A stretch of 64,000 bases of DNA. Origin: Fusarium oxysporum f. sp. lycopersici 4287 (taxonomy: Eukaryota > Ascomycota > Sordariomycetes > Hypocreales > Nectriaceae). Below, one piece after another: positions 46,613-58,900 of the stretch. The position numbers and the translations under genes were made by a program. The first letter of the stretch is position 1. Each line of letters begins with the position of its first letter. The notes beneath the pieces are model-generated. The model had not been told where the DNA came from. It searched no databases and saw nothing but the letters and a program-made list of their open reading frames with translations. The stretch is taken from positions 1 to 64,000 of the forward strand of contig NW_017264851.1 of NCBI RefSeq assembly GCF_000149955.1. Reading direction: 5' to 3'.

Positions 46613-47128
46613 ATGCGCGGGGTTTGAGACTTACACGCAAATGGAATTGGGGTGCTTTTGAAAGAATTACTAGAAGATCGGTGGTTTCTGCATAGACTAT
46701 AAATTGTGGAAGACACCACGCCCATATAGATTTATAGACTAGGTACTAAAAGACCAAATAACCACATTCCACTAGCAGGACTCACGAGATTTTACAGGTT
46801 TCTCTCTTAGTCCAATAAGCCCGATACTGGTGGATCTCAAACGACAGGTATCTTAGGGCTGGCCCCAGGACTAAGAAGTGTTTCCACAGTCATGTCTTCT
46901 GGGCCATACACTGACAAATCTAGATTTCCTTCCTGACGGCGTCAATCGGGGTTCTTCCTTGCGGGTATAAAACAACTTCTCTTCAACATCAATCTAGTAG
47001 TAGCGTAGTACCTAAATGCTGACAGATCCAGACTGAACATAACTAAGACGCCAACTCCGGTGTCGCTGAGAGAAACGAGACTCAAACGCCTGATATAACC
47101 TTGTCCATTTTTCGCGTTTTACAATTCG

Positions 47129-48358
47129 TTACTTTGGCTTCCTCCCCCAGACGATATAAAGAGGCATATAGGCATGAATGCGCGTGTTCACAAGATCTCG
47201 CCGAACATCAATTAGAGAGACCTATAGGCGAGGTTAGCAGTTGAAAACATCATCTGGAATAGCAGTATAGCATGCTGAGTTACACGCAGGCTAGCTTACC
47301 TCAATCTGCGCACTGGTTCGTTCAAAGGCCTTATTCAAGAGCTGGTAAGAGAATCCCGATAGACCATCGAGCATGTGATCAGCCCACATCCACCCCACCT
47401 GCTTGAGCCGTGGATCCTTGGCCCAGCCGTTGATAGGCATCTTGATTATACGTTCGTGGACATCCACAAAGCCAACCCGCTCGTAGATCTCTTTGAGCTT
47501 TTTGCCAAAGACAGCCGGGCGCTGTAGCTTATCTGCTGCCACTATCAAGTCATTGCACCACGTCGCAACCGGGCCTTGAGGGTCAAGAGTGTCGTCGTCG
47601 CATAAGGGAATGCAGTCTGTCTCTTGCGACTCAAACCAGCCGCCGGGTTCAAGCGCATTGAAGGCTTGCTGGGCTATCTGCGTCTCGAAATCGGACCAGC
47701 ATCCGGAAGTGCTACGCGTGTGGATATAGTCGAACTTGTGATTGAACATCCACTCGTCGCTTCTATTGTATCTTGATCAGAAGGCTTTCGCGGATATGGC
47801 GGATGTCGCGGAAAGAAACTTACGAGTCTTCAACGTAGAAGTATACATTTGGAGGCACATCGTTTGGTTGGATGGGAGACAGGTCTGTGCCGATAATTGT
47901 AGCTTCAGGGAAGATATCACCCATCTGGACAGCCCAGTCGCCTATACCTGTGGCGATATCGAGAATGTTCTTCGGCGGCCTTCTAGATGAGAGCGGTGCC
48001 ATATACAGCTTGCCTTTCATAATCATCTTATAGCACTCGCCCATAATTCCAAGTCGCTCTTGCTCTGGATTGTCATTAGGGAACAGGTATGCTATGTGGC
48101 AGTGGTCAGTCAAATGTCGTCAAAACGGCAAAGGAATCTGGGCTGCTTACATCCAGCACGATAAGCATGATAAGTGCGACCAAACTCTTCAGGAAATGTT
48201 CGCACACTATCCGTCAAAGAAGCCGAATCGTCCCAGTCCTCGGCCTGGATAAAACTCGACGTCGCTGATGAGGCATGTTCTGCTGAAGACGCTGATCTGG
48301 CCGCAGACTGAAACTGAGACTGAGACGGAGAAAAACACACCAAGTCAGCTCGCTGCAA
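47129..48358 (-). CDS. LaeA-like SAM-dependent methyltransferase
   Basis: This is a class I methyltransferase of the fungal LaeA-like type, often found in or near metabolite clusters. The clear exons are one ending at 48151, then 48091-47824, 47762-47300 and 47221-47129, with introns of 59, 61 and 78 nt. The SAM motif is ILDIATGIGDWA, followed by IIGTDLSPIQP. FDYIHTRS and ALEPGGWFESQE are the usual post-motif segments. The end is IVWGRKPK. The first exon is open to at least 48358 (DDSASLTDSVRT...GRTYHAYRAG) but has no in-frame ATG. A nearby ATG at about 48375 is in another frame, so a small upstream exon or an indel must be assumed. The length is about 340 residues if complete. The neighbours are a terpene-synthase-like gene and a P450. 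Confidence 0.82.
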
Positions 48359-48774
48359 CGTGCTCTCGACATGGGATAAGTTTAGCCTACATTAGCTCCC
48401 AATGGAACGCTGTCTGTCGCTCTCAAGTCAGTCATCGAGGGGCAGTTGAAAGTGAATTCCCCACTTCGGGCATTGACCTCGTTTCCACCGCGGGCATCTC
48501 GGTCTTGGCCCTCCAACTGTCGCTGGCTGTCCTTATCCACCATCCAGTCCATGTATCGACACGACGATGTTGTCGTGTATATGTTGGTTGTCTTGGTTTG
48601 ATATGGGAGAAAAATATGATCATAATGCGGCTCAGGCCCTTGGGCAAATCGTGGTGGTTGGCGAAGAAACTAGTGGCTGACTGGAAATTAATTCCTCCTT
48701 TTCCGATATTAGCGTCAATATTTCTGCAAACGGCCATTTCGCGCAGCGAGAAGAGCAGCTCAGCCTTGAATTAG

Positions 48775-49897
48775 ATTAGCTCTTCTAAAAAATACATTTT
48801 CTACAGAAAGTAAATGCTGCAACTAGTTAGTATACAGAGTTTCCATGTCGGATAAGTAAGATGCCATTTTAAACTCTCACTAAGAGATATAGTAAGAGTC
48901 CTCTATAGATTAAACCGTTACCCAAATGCCTGGCATGTTATTCGTCCCGCTTTGCCGGGACTTCTACCGGTTCCGTGGCTCTGGTAATGTCTTGTCACAC
49001 TTGGTCCACGTCCCTGGTACTTGAGATGAACACGTCACGCAAAAATGAGAGGGGGTACCCGACGGCCTCGGATTGGCCCGGCTTCAACGGAGCATGGACC
49101 ATCTCTTCCGGCCTGTTCGTGAGGCCTGAGGTGGATGCATGTTGCGGCTGTTACCATGCTATCAAGGATGCTTATGCACTTCACAACCAACACGCTCAGA
49201 AAATGGCGCAAGCCGTTGCTCACACTTGATAAAACATCTGCCCTGGTCGTGAGGGCTAGTTTAGCATCACCACTTGCAAAAACGGTGAAATGGCAGACTG
49301 GAAAAGATGCTCTGTACTAACAACCCCGCTTTGCTTCAGGGTAGTTAAGTTGCTTGTCTAGAGTGGCAATTTAGTATCGCCGTTATAACTTCAGATATGG
49401 TTCCCTTGCCAGTAGCTTCCGCTTACCGATGGCCGGTCATATCACGAGTGTTCTAGACACGCTAAGAAATGATCTAGACATGCGTGACAGCGTGGCCCGC
49501 CACGCTTCTAGCGGCAAACTTCCCACATTTGGCTCAATGTGCGCTCCATCCTGGCTTCGCTTGTGCGAAAGGTCCATACGCGATCATAAACAGACAATCA
49601 GTAGCGGCATTTATCCCTTGCAAACTTAGCGATACAACATCAACGGAAGGGAGCCGATTATAGTTTCTTCATACGTGTCATTTTAATGATATATGTCGTG
49701 AAATATGATATGATTCCAAAAACCGAGGGCCGGGAATATCACAAGAATACAAGAGGGTTTAGCTGGCCGAGCTATCTAGGCCAGATAAAGGAATTCCTGT
49801 CCGTGCCCAGGTCCTAAAATTCATCGTTCAGCCACTATTCTCTACTATACTTTTCAGATCGACTATCCATTCCAGTCCACTTCATATACCTTCCGCC
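48775..49897. other. Intergenic region, no gene seen
   Basis: About 1.1 kb separates the methyltransferase and the terpene-synthase-like gene. The short open frames here have no recognisable pattern. It probably holds both promoters. Confidence 0.45.
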
Positions 49898-50995
49898 ATG
49901 GCATCCTCCGACGATCAGTGCGAGGTACCCGAGCTGCTTACCCGCTTCACTAGCTGGAAGCATCCTCAGACGGCCCACATATTCCAGTACTCCAGGCTGA
50001 GCTGTGACCGCTCACTGAAAGAAGTCTCCCAGAATGAGGTTATCTCGCGCAATGGCGAATTTGCCGCATGTGGAGGTCTCTACGGAAGCTGGGTCTACCC
50101 TGGCGGCGATGCTGAGAGGATCAAGGTCGTCGCCGACTTTTATTCAGCTTGGGTCTTTCTGGATGACCTCATCGACAACAGCATTGACATGAAATATACA
50201 TGCGATGTGCTTGACGACATTAAGGCCCGGGTGGCAGGTCCTCGCCAGGGCAACCAAGGCCTTGACCATTTATTCAGGCTTTGGAGTCATGAGGGCTGGA
50301 ACAGCAAACTTCTTCAGCTCGCAAAGGCTGAAATAGATCTCTGGCTCCACTGTACCCAGGCTCTTCGGAAGATTGAAGTGGAACAAGAACCGGTCTCTGT
50401 GGAGGAATACTTGACCTACAGGCAGACCAATGCCGCTATGGGTCTCATGTTTCTCATCATGCCATTCACGAGGCCAGATCTTGCCGATGACCTCCTTCGT
50501 CTGCGTAAATGGTCACCAGATACCCTGAAGAACATTTTCAGCTACAGTGGCCGAAATATGGGCGTGATTCTCGACCTATACAAGCTCAATGCGCACCATG
50601 CCCAGATCACCGAATACAGCCACATCGCTGCAATTGTTCAGCAGAATTCCGACACCCGCATAGACTTCCAGCAGGCTGTTGACCGCTCAGCTGAGATATT
50701 TCACGAGTATGAGGACAAGCTTGCCGTTGAGTTCGCCAAGGTGGCTACCTTGAGCCCCCGACTCGCCAAAGCGTTGGAGGATGTTCACGCCGGTAGCATT
50801 GCTTGGCTCAACCTTATGCGCGGCCGCAGATACGTCAAGAAGACCCAGTCGCGACGTCGAAGCTATGGTGGAAAGATCGCTGCGATCATCATCTGTGGGC
50901 TCCTCCTGGCTACTATTCTTATCCTATGGCTATGGCCTTCTTTGTGGTCTCATTATGTCCCAGTTGGAGGCAGACAAATCTTTGCAGACATGTAA
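49898..50995 (+). CDS. Class I terpene synthase-like protein with C-terminal membrane anchor
   Basis: The product has 365 residues in a single exon. Class I terpene cyclases ionise a prenyl diphosphate using Mg2+ held by an Asp-rich motif and an NSE triad. Here the Asp-rich motif is intact (FLDDLIDNS, about residues 90-98). At the place of the NSE triad the sequence reads GRNMGVILDLYKLN, so the Ser and Glu ligands are not present. The effector-side RRY near residue 308 resembles the usual RY pair. A run of about 23 hydrophobic residues (IAAIIICGLLLATILILWLW, residues about 331-350) after a basic stretch predicts a tail anchor, which is unusual for this family. Either the enzyme binds metal differently or it has lost catalysis. 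It lies between a LaeA-like methyltransferase and a P450. Confidence 0.8.
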   Translation: MASSDDQCEVPELLTRFTSWKHPQTAHIFQYSRLSCDRSLKEVSQNEVISRNGEFAACGGLYGSWVYPGGDAERIKVVADFYSAWVFLDDLIDNSIDMKYTCDVLDDIKARVAGPRQGNQGLDHLFRLWSHEGWNSKLLQLAKAEIDLWLHCTQALRKIEVEQEPVSVEEYLTYRQTNAAMGLMFLIMPFTRPDLADDLLRLRKWSPDTLKNIFSYSGRNMGVILDLYKLNAHHAQITEYSHIAAIVQQNSDTRIDFQQAVDRSAEIFHEYEDKLAVEFAKVATLSPRLAKALEDVHAGSIAWLNLMRGRRYVKKTQSRRRSYGGKIAAIIICGLLLATILILWLWPSLWSHYVPVGGRQIFADM

Positions 50996-51386
50996 TCCAA
51001 TACACAGAACTGGGAAACCAAGGTGAAGGAGCTTTCATTTTGCTTTCGTTTTATTTCACGACATATTATGACATTGGGCGGCTAGCGTAACTGAATTAGT
51101 TTTCTGAAGTCTGCATTAAATATCACATGTTTATACCGAGGTCGACCAAATCTGCAGGGGTGAAAACGTGACATGATATGCCAAGTCGCTTCTTCTACCA
51201 TAGCACAGAAGGAAACAATCACAAAAGTCATTTTCAATTATTACCATATCCTCAGGCAAAATTCAAAACGACAATGTAAAAAATAGAGAGAAGATCACAT
51301 AAATTGAACAAATTTTGCTTCGCTTGACAATTGCAATTATCTATGACTTATGCTAAGTAATATTAGATCATAGCGGTCAACCGCAG

Positions 51387-53072
51387 TTACCGAACAGGTT
51401 TGAGTACCGCCCAAAACGGCTTCTTGTCCCACAGCATGTACGCTTTCTGTTTGGTGGTCCAGCCTCTACTTTCCGGCACTGACTCAATGTCAAAATTGTA
51501 AACGAGGCGCGCCAATGCCAGGCGTGTTTCAGCCCAGGCGAGACTATAAAAGAATGAGCTTAACGATCGAAAGACAAGATGGGAACACCTACTTGCGACC
51601 GGGGCAGTTTCCATGACCCAAACCAAATGGCTGGAACGCCTCAAAGCGGTCTTTAGAGAATTCGGGGTCCTTCAGAAAACGCTCAGGATGATATTCAAGA
51701 GCCTTTTTAAAGTGTCGCTCAGAGTGGTTCGTGGCCCACGAAGCAACAGCGACAACCGTCTGACTCGATCAGCTTTTATAGATAAGAGGCAGAGACATTC
51801 TTAACTCACCTTCTCTGGTACAGCATGGCCAGCAATAACTGCACCGCCATGGGGGACGACTCTTGGTAACGCAGGCGGGACTGCGGGAAAACATCGCAGG
51901 GCCTCATTCAGGCAGGCAGCCAGATAGGTCAGTTGGTTGACAGATACTATTGTGATCTCATCGTCGTTGTTGAAGGTTGATCGAACTTCCTCAGCCAGCT
52001 TCTGCAGTTTGGCTGGATTGTCAGTCAGCAGAGAGACTGCGGCTACTAACAAGGTGACAGAGCTCTCTGAGCCTGCTGTGATTAAAATGGTAGAATTCTC
52101 CATAAGCTGAGCAAATGTCTTCAATGGTATTCGCGTTAGTTCAATATTCAGAAAACGACATTGAAAAGCGATAGACATACCAGAGGTGGCTTTCGGTCAA
52201 GGAGGGGTTGGAATATATCGAGTCTTGGCTTTTCCACCTTGATGCGAGCCTCGACCTTTTCCCTCGTGAGGTGTTCGTGCAGTATCTTACCCCTCAGAAG
52301 GGAACTGCCTGACAACACATGGACAATCCGTTGAAGTCCCAAGTACATCAAAACCTGCATGAAGGCAAACTCTCTAACGTTCTGACTAACAGCTTTGACC
52401 CAAGGATGGTATTGCTCAGATTCAAGCCCTCCAAAGTCAGACCCAAAGCCGAGATTTCCGATGATATCGAAAGTGTAATAGTTAAACCACTCGCGCAGAT
52501 TGACAGGGTTTCCGTCCTTTGAGACCTCTGTCAATTTGCGGATAAGTGTATCCGTATATCCTTGGATAATGGGCTCCTGGAACTGCAACGATCGTTCTGA
52601 GAAGGCCGGTGCGAGCTGCCGCTTCATAGAATCATGATACGGCCTATTTAACGAGACAAAGGTCTCTGGAGCGCTGGGACCAGCCCACTGATAGAATCTG
52701 TCATACCTGGCCATATCCCCAAGTCGAGCTGAGCCTCCATGAGCGACATATATGTCTCTCCAGGCTTCCGGGTCAATGAAAGACAGCTCGTTGGGCCGGA
52801 TGCGCACAACAGGACCATATTGCTCGTGCAGACGTTGAGTCTCGAATAAAAGATCTCCACGCAAGAACTTGTAGTGACGGTACAATGGGGAAGCCCGACA
52901 GAGAAGCGGACCAGGAAAGTTACGCAGCGGGTGCAGGAAGATGTTATACACCACGTATCCAATACAGAGGACTGTCGTCTAGGTGACAATTAGCTTAGAA
53001 CGTAGAGCAAAAGCCGTGGTGTCCCAGACATACAGCAGCGACAGCTCCAGCTAGAATCGAGACACTAAGCAT
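51387..53072 (-). CDS. Cytochrome P450 monooxygenase
   Basis: This is an ER-anchored P450 of 489 residues. There are five exons: 53072-53034, 52978-52181, 52118-51810, 51759-51593 and 51543-51387, with introns of 49-62 nt. The 39-nt first exon (MLSVSILAGAVAA) plus the start of exon 2 forms the membrane anchor, followed by the proline-rich hinge HPLRNFPGP. The oxygen-binding helix I is ITAGSESSVT, ExxR is EALR, and the heme loop is FGLGHGNCPGR. The order and spacing are normal and the gene is intact. It runs towards the terpene-synthase-like gene (tail to tail, about 390 bp apart), so oxidation of a terpenoid is a reasonable guess. Confidence 0.93.
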
Positions 53073-53609
53073 AGTGGCTACAATGAAGCAATGCTTTTAC
53101 TGGCGATAGCATGAGAAAGAAAACAGTTGATCTTGCAGCTAACCGATCTTGGTGAGGTTTTATTGAACTGCAATCGGAACTCATGGAAAGCGATGTAATC
53201 CCCGCTTCCTCATTGCATGTCTAGCGCGTTCAACGTGGTCAACATCATATTTTCTGATTCTCTTATCATTAATGACTAGACAAGGGTCACCTTTCCAGAA
53301 ACTGATATTACGAACCCAACAGCCGATGGGTGCATTCAGAAATACGTGGCTCGCTATTAGAGGCTGAGGGAATTTTGGTGTGAGTGGGTATGCAAGGGAG
53401 AACCAACATGCATAATAAACAGGATATGGAGAGTTGTCTCCACTTCCCGCAAGAACCCAATGAACCAACAAGGGTAAGAAGAATCGGAAATAAGTTCTCT
53501 TTTGGGACAAGACTGTAGTTAAGTTAAATTGACCAGGGACATTGTAGGAATAGCAGTCTGATATAAGGGGCCTATGTACGGTATCTAGCTGCTGTATTTC
53601 CACTGAACC

Positions 53610-54668
53610 TTAGCGGCGGTTAATAGTGTTCAAGGTAGAAGTATAAGATGGCTTCTTCTGGAAGTTGTCGTTCCAAAGCAGAGCAGATCCCTCTCCGGGG
53701 AAAGTTCCGGGGACCCAAGAATACTTATCAGAGATACCCTGCGAGCCATTAGTAAGAAAGAAATCAAGGATGTGAAGTGAGAACATACCCAGACGGTGAT
53801 ACCAACGCATCGCTTAACATCCATGCAAGAGCCAACGATTCTGGCATAGGCATCAGCATTGGTCTGGAGCTTCTGCTGGGTAGCAGGAGTGTTCATGCGA
53901 ATGTCCAGCTCAGTGTAAGCGACGTCGACGCCCAGGTCAGCGAGGCCCTGGAGGACGGAAGCCAGCTTGGCTCGAGAGGGGGTAGGGGTGTTTTGGGTAG
54001 GAGTGCTCTCGCTGGTCATGTGAGCCTGCAGACCGATGCCGTCGATGCGAAGACCGTAGGACTTGACGAGTCTGGCGATGCGCTTGGCACCCTCGGTCTT
54101 GGCGTTGCCGTACTCGAGGTTGTAGTCGTTGTAGTAGAGCTTGGTGGTGGGGTCTGCTGCCAGGGCCATGCGGAAGGCGATGGGGATGTAGGCCTCACCG
54201 ATGACGCGGAGGAAGACGCTGTCACGGTAAGTTCCATCCTCGTTGAGAGCTTAAAGGCTGGTTAGTAGTCCAATACTGTCTCAAGAGCCTCATCATGAAA
54301 GTCAAACTTACCCTCGTTGACAACGTCCCAGTGAGTGCACTTTCCACGGTAACGTCCCATAACAGCGTTGATGTGATCTCTCATCACAGCCTGCAGAGTC
54401 TGGTTGTTCCAGTTGCCGTTCGCAACCCACGATGGGAGCTGGCTGTGCCAAACAAGAGTATGGCAACGCAGCTCGTAACCTCGTGAGGTGGCGGCGGCAG
54501 CGTGCTGGTCAGCGGGACCCCAATTGAACTGGCCGCGGTTGGGCTGGATGGCCTCCCACTTCATGGCGTTCTCGGGGGTGATGGATCCAATCTCATTCTT
54601 GTTGTTGATGATGTCGATCTCTCCTAGTCAATGCCGACGGAGAGAGCAGTGCCGAAGTACTGCTTGCA
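53610..54668 (-). CDS. GH10 endo-1,4-beta-xylanase, N-terminus lost in assembly gap
   Basis: This is a secreted xylanase. The visible exons are up to 54312, 54249-53789 and 53738-53610, with introns of 62 and 50 nt. GH10 marks are ITPENAMKWEAIQPNRGQFNW, CHTLVWHSQLPSWV, the acid/base glutamate in HWDVVNEAL, and the nucleophile in YTELDIRMNTP. The end is WNDNFQKKPSY...NTINRR. The signal peptide and the first residues fall in the gap at 54669-55127. Just before the gap, the frame of CKQYFGTALSVGID is one base off from EIDIINNKNEIGS and meets a TAG. This could be an indel at a poor-quality contig edge or a real break. The remaining catalytic domain is intact. Confidence 0.88.
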
Positions 54669-55127
54669 NNNNNNNNNNNNNNNNNNNNNNNNNNNNNNNN
54701 NNNNNNNNNNNNNNNNNNNNNNNNNNNNNNNNNNNNNNNNNNNNNNNNNNNNNNNNNNNNNNNNNNNNNNNNNNNNNNNNNNNNNNNNNNNNNNNNNNNN
54801 NNNNNNNNNNNNNNNNNNNNNNNNNNNNNNNNNNNNNNNNNNNNNNNNNNNNNNNNNNNNNNNNNNNNNNNNNNNNNNNNNNNNNNNNNNNNNNNNNNNN
54901 NNNNNNNNNNNNNNNNNNNNNNNNNNNNNNNNNNNNNNNNNNNNNNNNNNNNNNNNNNNNNNNNNNNNNNNNNNNNNNNNNNNNNNNNNNNNNNNNNNNN
55001 NNNNNNNNNNNNNNNNNNNNNNNNNNNNNNNNNNNNNNNNNNNNNNNNNNNNNNNNNNNNNNNNNNNNNNNNNNNNNNNNNNNNNNNNNNNNNNNNNNNN
55101 NNNNNNNNNNNNNNNNNNNNNNNNNNN
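54669..55127. other. Assembly gap (459 N)
   Basis: A run of unknown bases removes the 5' end and promoter of the GH10 gene. Confidence 0.99.
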
Positions 55128-55989
55128 CTTTCTCTTAACCAAGATGGCTAAAACCAGGTCTGGGGTTATTAGCCGGCTCGCATAGCCAAATCAGCAGACT
55201 GAAAACTTGTTTCCCTGCAAGTATATGCTATTTGTTTGTTCCTTGCATGAATACGGTAGATTGAAGGAAATTGACTATGTTTAATGTCAGCCAAGACCTA
55301 GCAAAGGAGTGCAAGGCTTGGATATATGCTCAAATACACGTCAAGTTGATGCGAAACAACGAATTTTCTATTTATCAACGTGTGTACCTGCAATACAGAA
55401 GAGCCATTTTGCCACTTTAACAGTAACAGTCTTATTATCATCTATCAATAAATGGCAATTTCCTGGATAATGGCCTCGACTCAACGCCATGAGAGTCGAG
55501 GCTAGCTGAACTAAGAGCCATGAATTTTATATGCCAAGTGACCCTTCAATTACAGCCTAATAACAACATCCTTGACTCCCCACAATAGACCAGATCATGT
55601 CTGGGGTATGATCATGAGACTTTAAAGCTTAAGTGTAATTGATGCGGTATTCGGATCGCGCCTGGGGGTGAATACGATGATCGACGCGGAGCATGAGCCT
55701 CCGACTACCGAATCCGTGTCTGGTGAGTGTGGGGAAATGTACCGTGAATAACCGGCTGAGCGGTTAGCAGCATGGCCAATTAGGCTGTCGGTTTGCATTA
55801 TGTCAGCTTCTTCCGCTGGAGCGGTGAGCGCGTTGACGCGTTCTTGAACACGTCAGGTACAGGGTATGGTGATAATAATTATGTTGGAAAAGCTGTGCTC
55901 TGATGTGAACAAACAAGTGATCTAGATATTGAGAGAAATAAAGAAATAAAATTACATCGAAGATATGTACATGGAAATCGCATCATTAA
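55128..55989. other. Intergenic, 3' flank of the NRPS gene
   Basis: There is no open frame of interest between the gap and the NRPS stop codon. Composition is normal to moderately AT-rich. Confidence 0.5.
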
Positions 55990-58900
55990 TCAACCCTCGC
56001 GCGCTGAAACTTTGGAAAGCTCAGCAAGAAAATAATCCACCAGATGAGCAACCTTAGCGCAGTCTCCATCAAACAGTGATTCATCGCCACTCGCAGACAC
56101 AGTAAGATTATCATTTTCGCCCATAATCACATTGAAAAAGAAATGATGATTGGACAAATAGGCCGTGTCAAGTGCATCAATGGTAGAGACCGTAGATGAC
56201 GGCTTTGTAGCGGTGAAGTATTCAGAGGCGAGTGTCTCAGGGAGCCTATACCTCTCCAAAGCTTTCGGCCTGTCCGTGGAGCTCCCGTTCTGAGATGCTG
56301 CATGATCGCGGCGGTGGATGATGTTCAAGTGCGAATTGAACTTGGGACCTAGCTTCCGAACACCATCTGCCTGGCTGAAGCAATTGAGTTGCGCGAGATG
56401 GTCCTGGATGAAGCCGAGTAGGTCTTCAGCCGACGACGCCAAGTCAATAGTGAATGGCGTCACAGAAAGAGTTGGGATACTCGCAGCAGTCAGATCAAGG
56501 GTTTGCATCCCATCAGGTGACGAAAGAGATCGAGAAGCATGGTTGAGACCAAAGGTAGGCCTGGTTTGTTGAGTGAAGTGCCGCAGTGTCCTTGCGTAGG
56601 AGAGAATGAGAGCTGCAGAGACCTCTGAGCTACTCTTCTGCAACAGTGATTTGGTGCTATTCTGAGGGGCAATGTTGGAGCTCGTCTTGAACTGCGGGCC
56701 ATGCGCTGATAGAACAGTATGCTCAGCGTTGTGACCTAATACTGTTTCTTGAGCACCGGAAAGATGACGCCTCCAGTATGCTTCCTCGGCGTCTGGTTGT
56801 CTAATTTCTCGGATACTTTGGACCACTTGCTCCAGTGACTGGCGAGCCTCTTGGATCTTGCCCCCGTTGAGAAGATCGTCAAGGTCCTGTTCAAACATCT
56901 TGATAGTCCATGCGTCATAAAGTGCATGATGGAGTCTCAAGACAACCGCTTTACCATCTGCAGCTTCTAAGAAAGAGAGGCGGACTGGAGGCTCCTTCAA
57001 GTCTGATGCCTTGGAATTTTCCTGGCTCACATGCTCCGCGATCAACTCCTCGACAGTCTTTGATGCGTCTTCCAGGGCTATGAAGCGCGACCGGGCTGAC
57101 CAATCCTCTGACAGAGTGACTTGGTACAGCTCCATAGAGGTCGTTCCAGTTGCAAAGGTAGTTCGAAGGACATCGTGAGCTTTGACAAGCTCAGACCAGC
57201 AGGCCGCAAGTTGTTCCTGGTCGAAAGTGTCGGGAAGTCTGTAAGCCCATGGGGCCTCAAAGAATCTCTTCCCGTTGTGCAACCAAAGCTCAAGGTGAGA
57301 ACGCTGACCAGGTAAAGCAGGAATGATAGACTTGATCAGATGTTCTGGCTGTCTAAGGGTCTTGGATATCGTCGACTTCAAACCCTCTCGAAGAGGCTCC
57401 GGTTGATGCTGGGTGCCGTTTCTCGTTGGCTTGCGCGAAGATGCTGGGCGTGTGAAGATGTCGCGAACGCTAGCACCCTTCATGATCTCAAAAACGCTGA
57501 CACTGAGTCTAAGTTGCTGCTTCAGAAGCTTCGATAGTCGAATGGCCAAGATCGAGTCCATGCCGACGCTGATAAGTCTTGTGCTGTAACCGATCTTCTT
57601 TCCACCTCGCCTTGTTCCTAAAACCGTATCTACAAGCTTCAATGCTGCGTCGGCTGTTGGAGTCAAGCCATTCATATCAGGTTCCGTCGGATCGCTCTTG
57701 GTCTCTGGAGGCGGCGTATTGCTGACTGGGTTAAGGTACTTGGTGTCAACAACAGGCACGTCAAGTCCATGAAGAATGTGGTCCAAAGCTGCATTCAGGC
57801 TCTGACCCAGTGAATCAACCTGCTCTTGGGGTAACTTGGCCCTCAGCTTCCCGTTGAGAATATTATTCCTGATATGGAAGCTCACGATGAGAGGGTAATC
57901 ATCATAGGCTGGCCCAGTCGCGTCAGCGGCTTCAGCCTGCACAGACCTGAAAAGCTTCTCCGAGTCATCGCTGGTATTTGAAGAGCCAAGAACTCCGTCA
58001 AATACGAAGAGACTCTGGAAGAGGGCTGCTGGTGCATCTGCCCTCTCATGTCCTGATCTCCAGAGCGTCTGGATCTTTCTCAGTGAAGCCATTGAATTGG
58101 TGCCTCTTGCACCGTCGATCTGTTTCTGTACAAGCGCCAAGGCTTGTGAGACATTGATGCAACGGTCAGGGTGACCTAGTTTCACTCTCAAGGGCAACGT
58201 GTTGATCGCAGGGCCAACGATGGCAATATCATCATCGGCATCCGTCGAAACAACTTCTCCATACACGACGTCAGCTTGTCTGTAAAGGGACTCGCACAAG
58301 ACCTTGATCCAGGACAACTGAAGTGCTGCTTTGATGGTCACGCCGAGATCCCGGCATTTCGACTGGAGAAGCGACAGTTCACTCGTGTCCAAGCCGAAAT
58401 GGACTGTAGATGATGCTTTGAGATCATCACCGGGGAAGTCGAGGGGCGTATACGTATAGTCGCGAACGGAATCTGTCCAGTAGCCAATTGAAGCCCTTTG
58501 CGAACAGGCGACAGTCCTTGCAAACGGTCTGTACAGATGCTTGGGCTCGTCGACGCCATTAGAGAGGTCATTGTTGAGGCGTCGACGGTAGTATTCTTGG
58601 AGAATACTCCAGACAGACTTGATAGATGTTGCGTCATAGAGGGCATGATGGATTCGCAAATACAATCTTCCAGGAACTGTTGGTTGAACCTCCCAGCTGA
58701 CGCGGTCGCTTTGCTCAGTGGGAGATACAATACCAACCCACGGCGACTCATCATCATCAGTGAAAATGAATCGGGTCCTGAGGATCTCACAAGCTTGAAC
58801 GGTGTCTTTCACAGCAGCGAAAAACTTGTCAAGACTGGGTGTGTCATGTGCAAGAGCATAGTCAGAAAGTTGGATGGCATGAACATACGTGTATGCATCA

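Noticed and set aside
53181..53603. 140-codon minus-strand open frame between the P450 and the xylanase
   Set aside because: It starts at GTG, overlaps the xylanase 3' flank and the P450 promoter, and resembles nothing I know.
57683..57691. TCCGWCGGA copy in the NRPS gene, with near copies in GH53 and GH10 coding sequence
   Set aside because: These lie inside coding exons of GC-rich codons and are best treated as chance matches, not regulatory sites.
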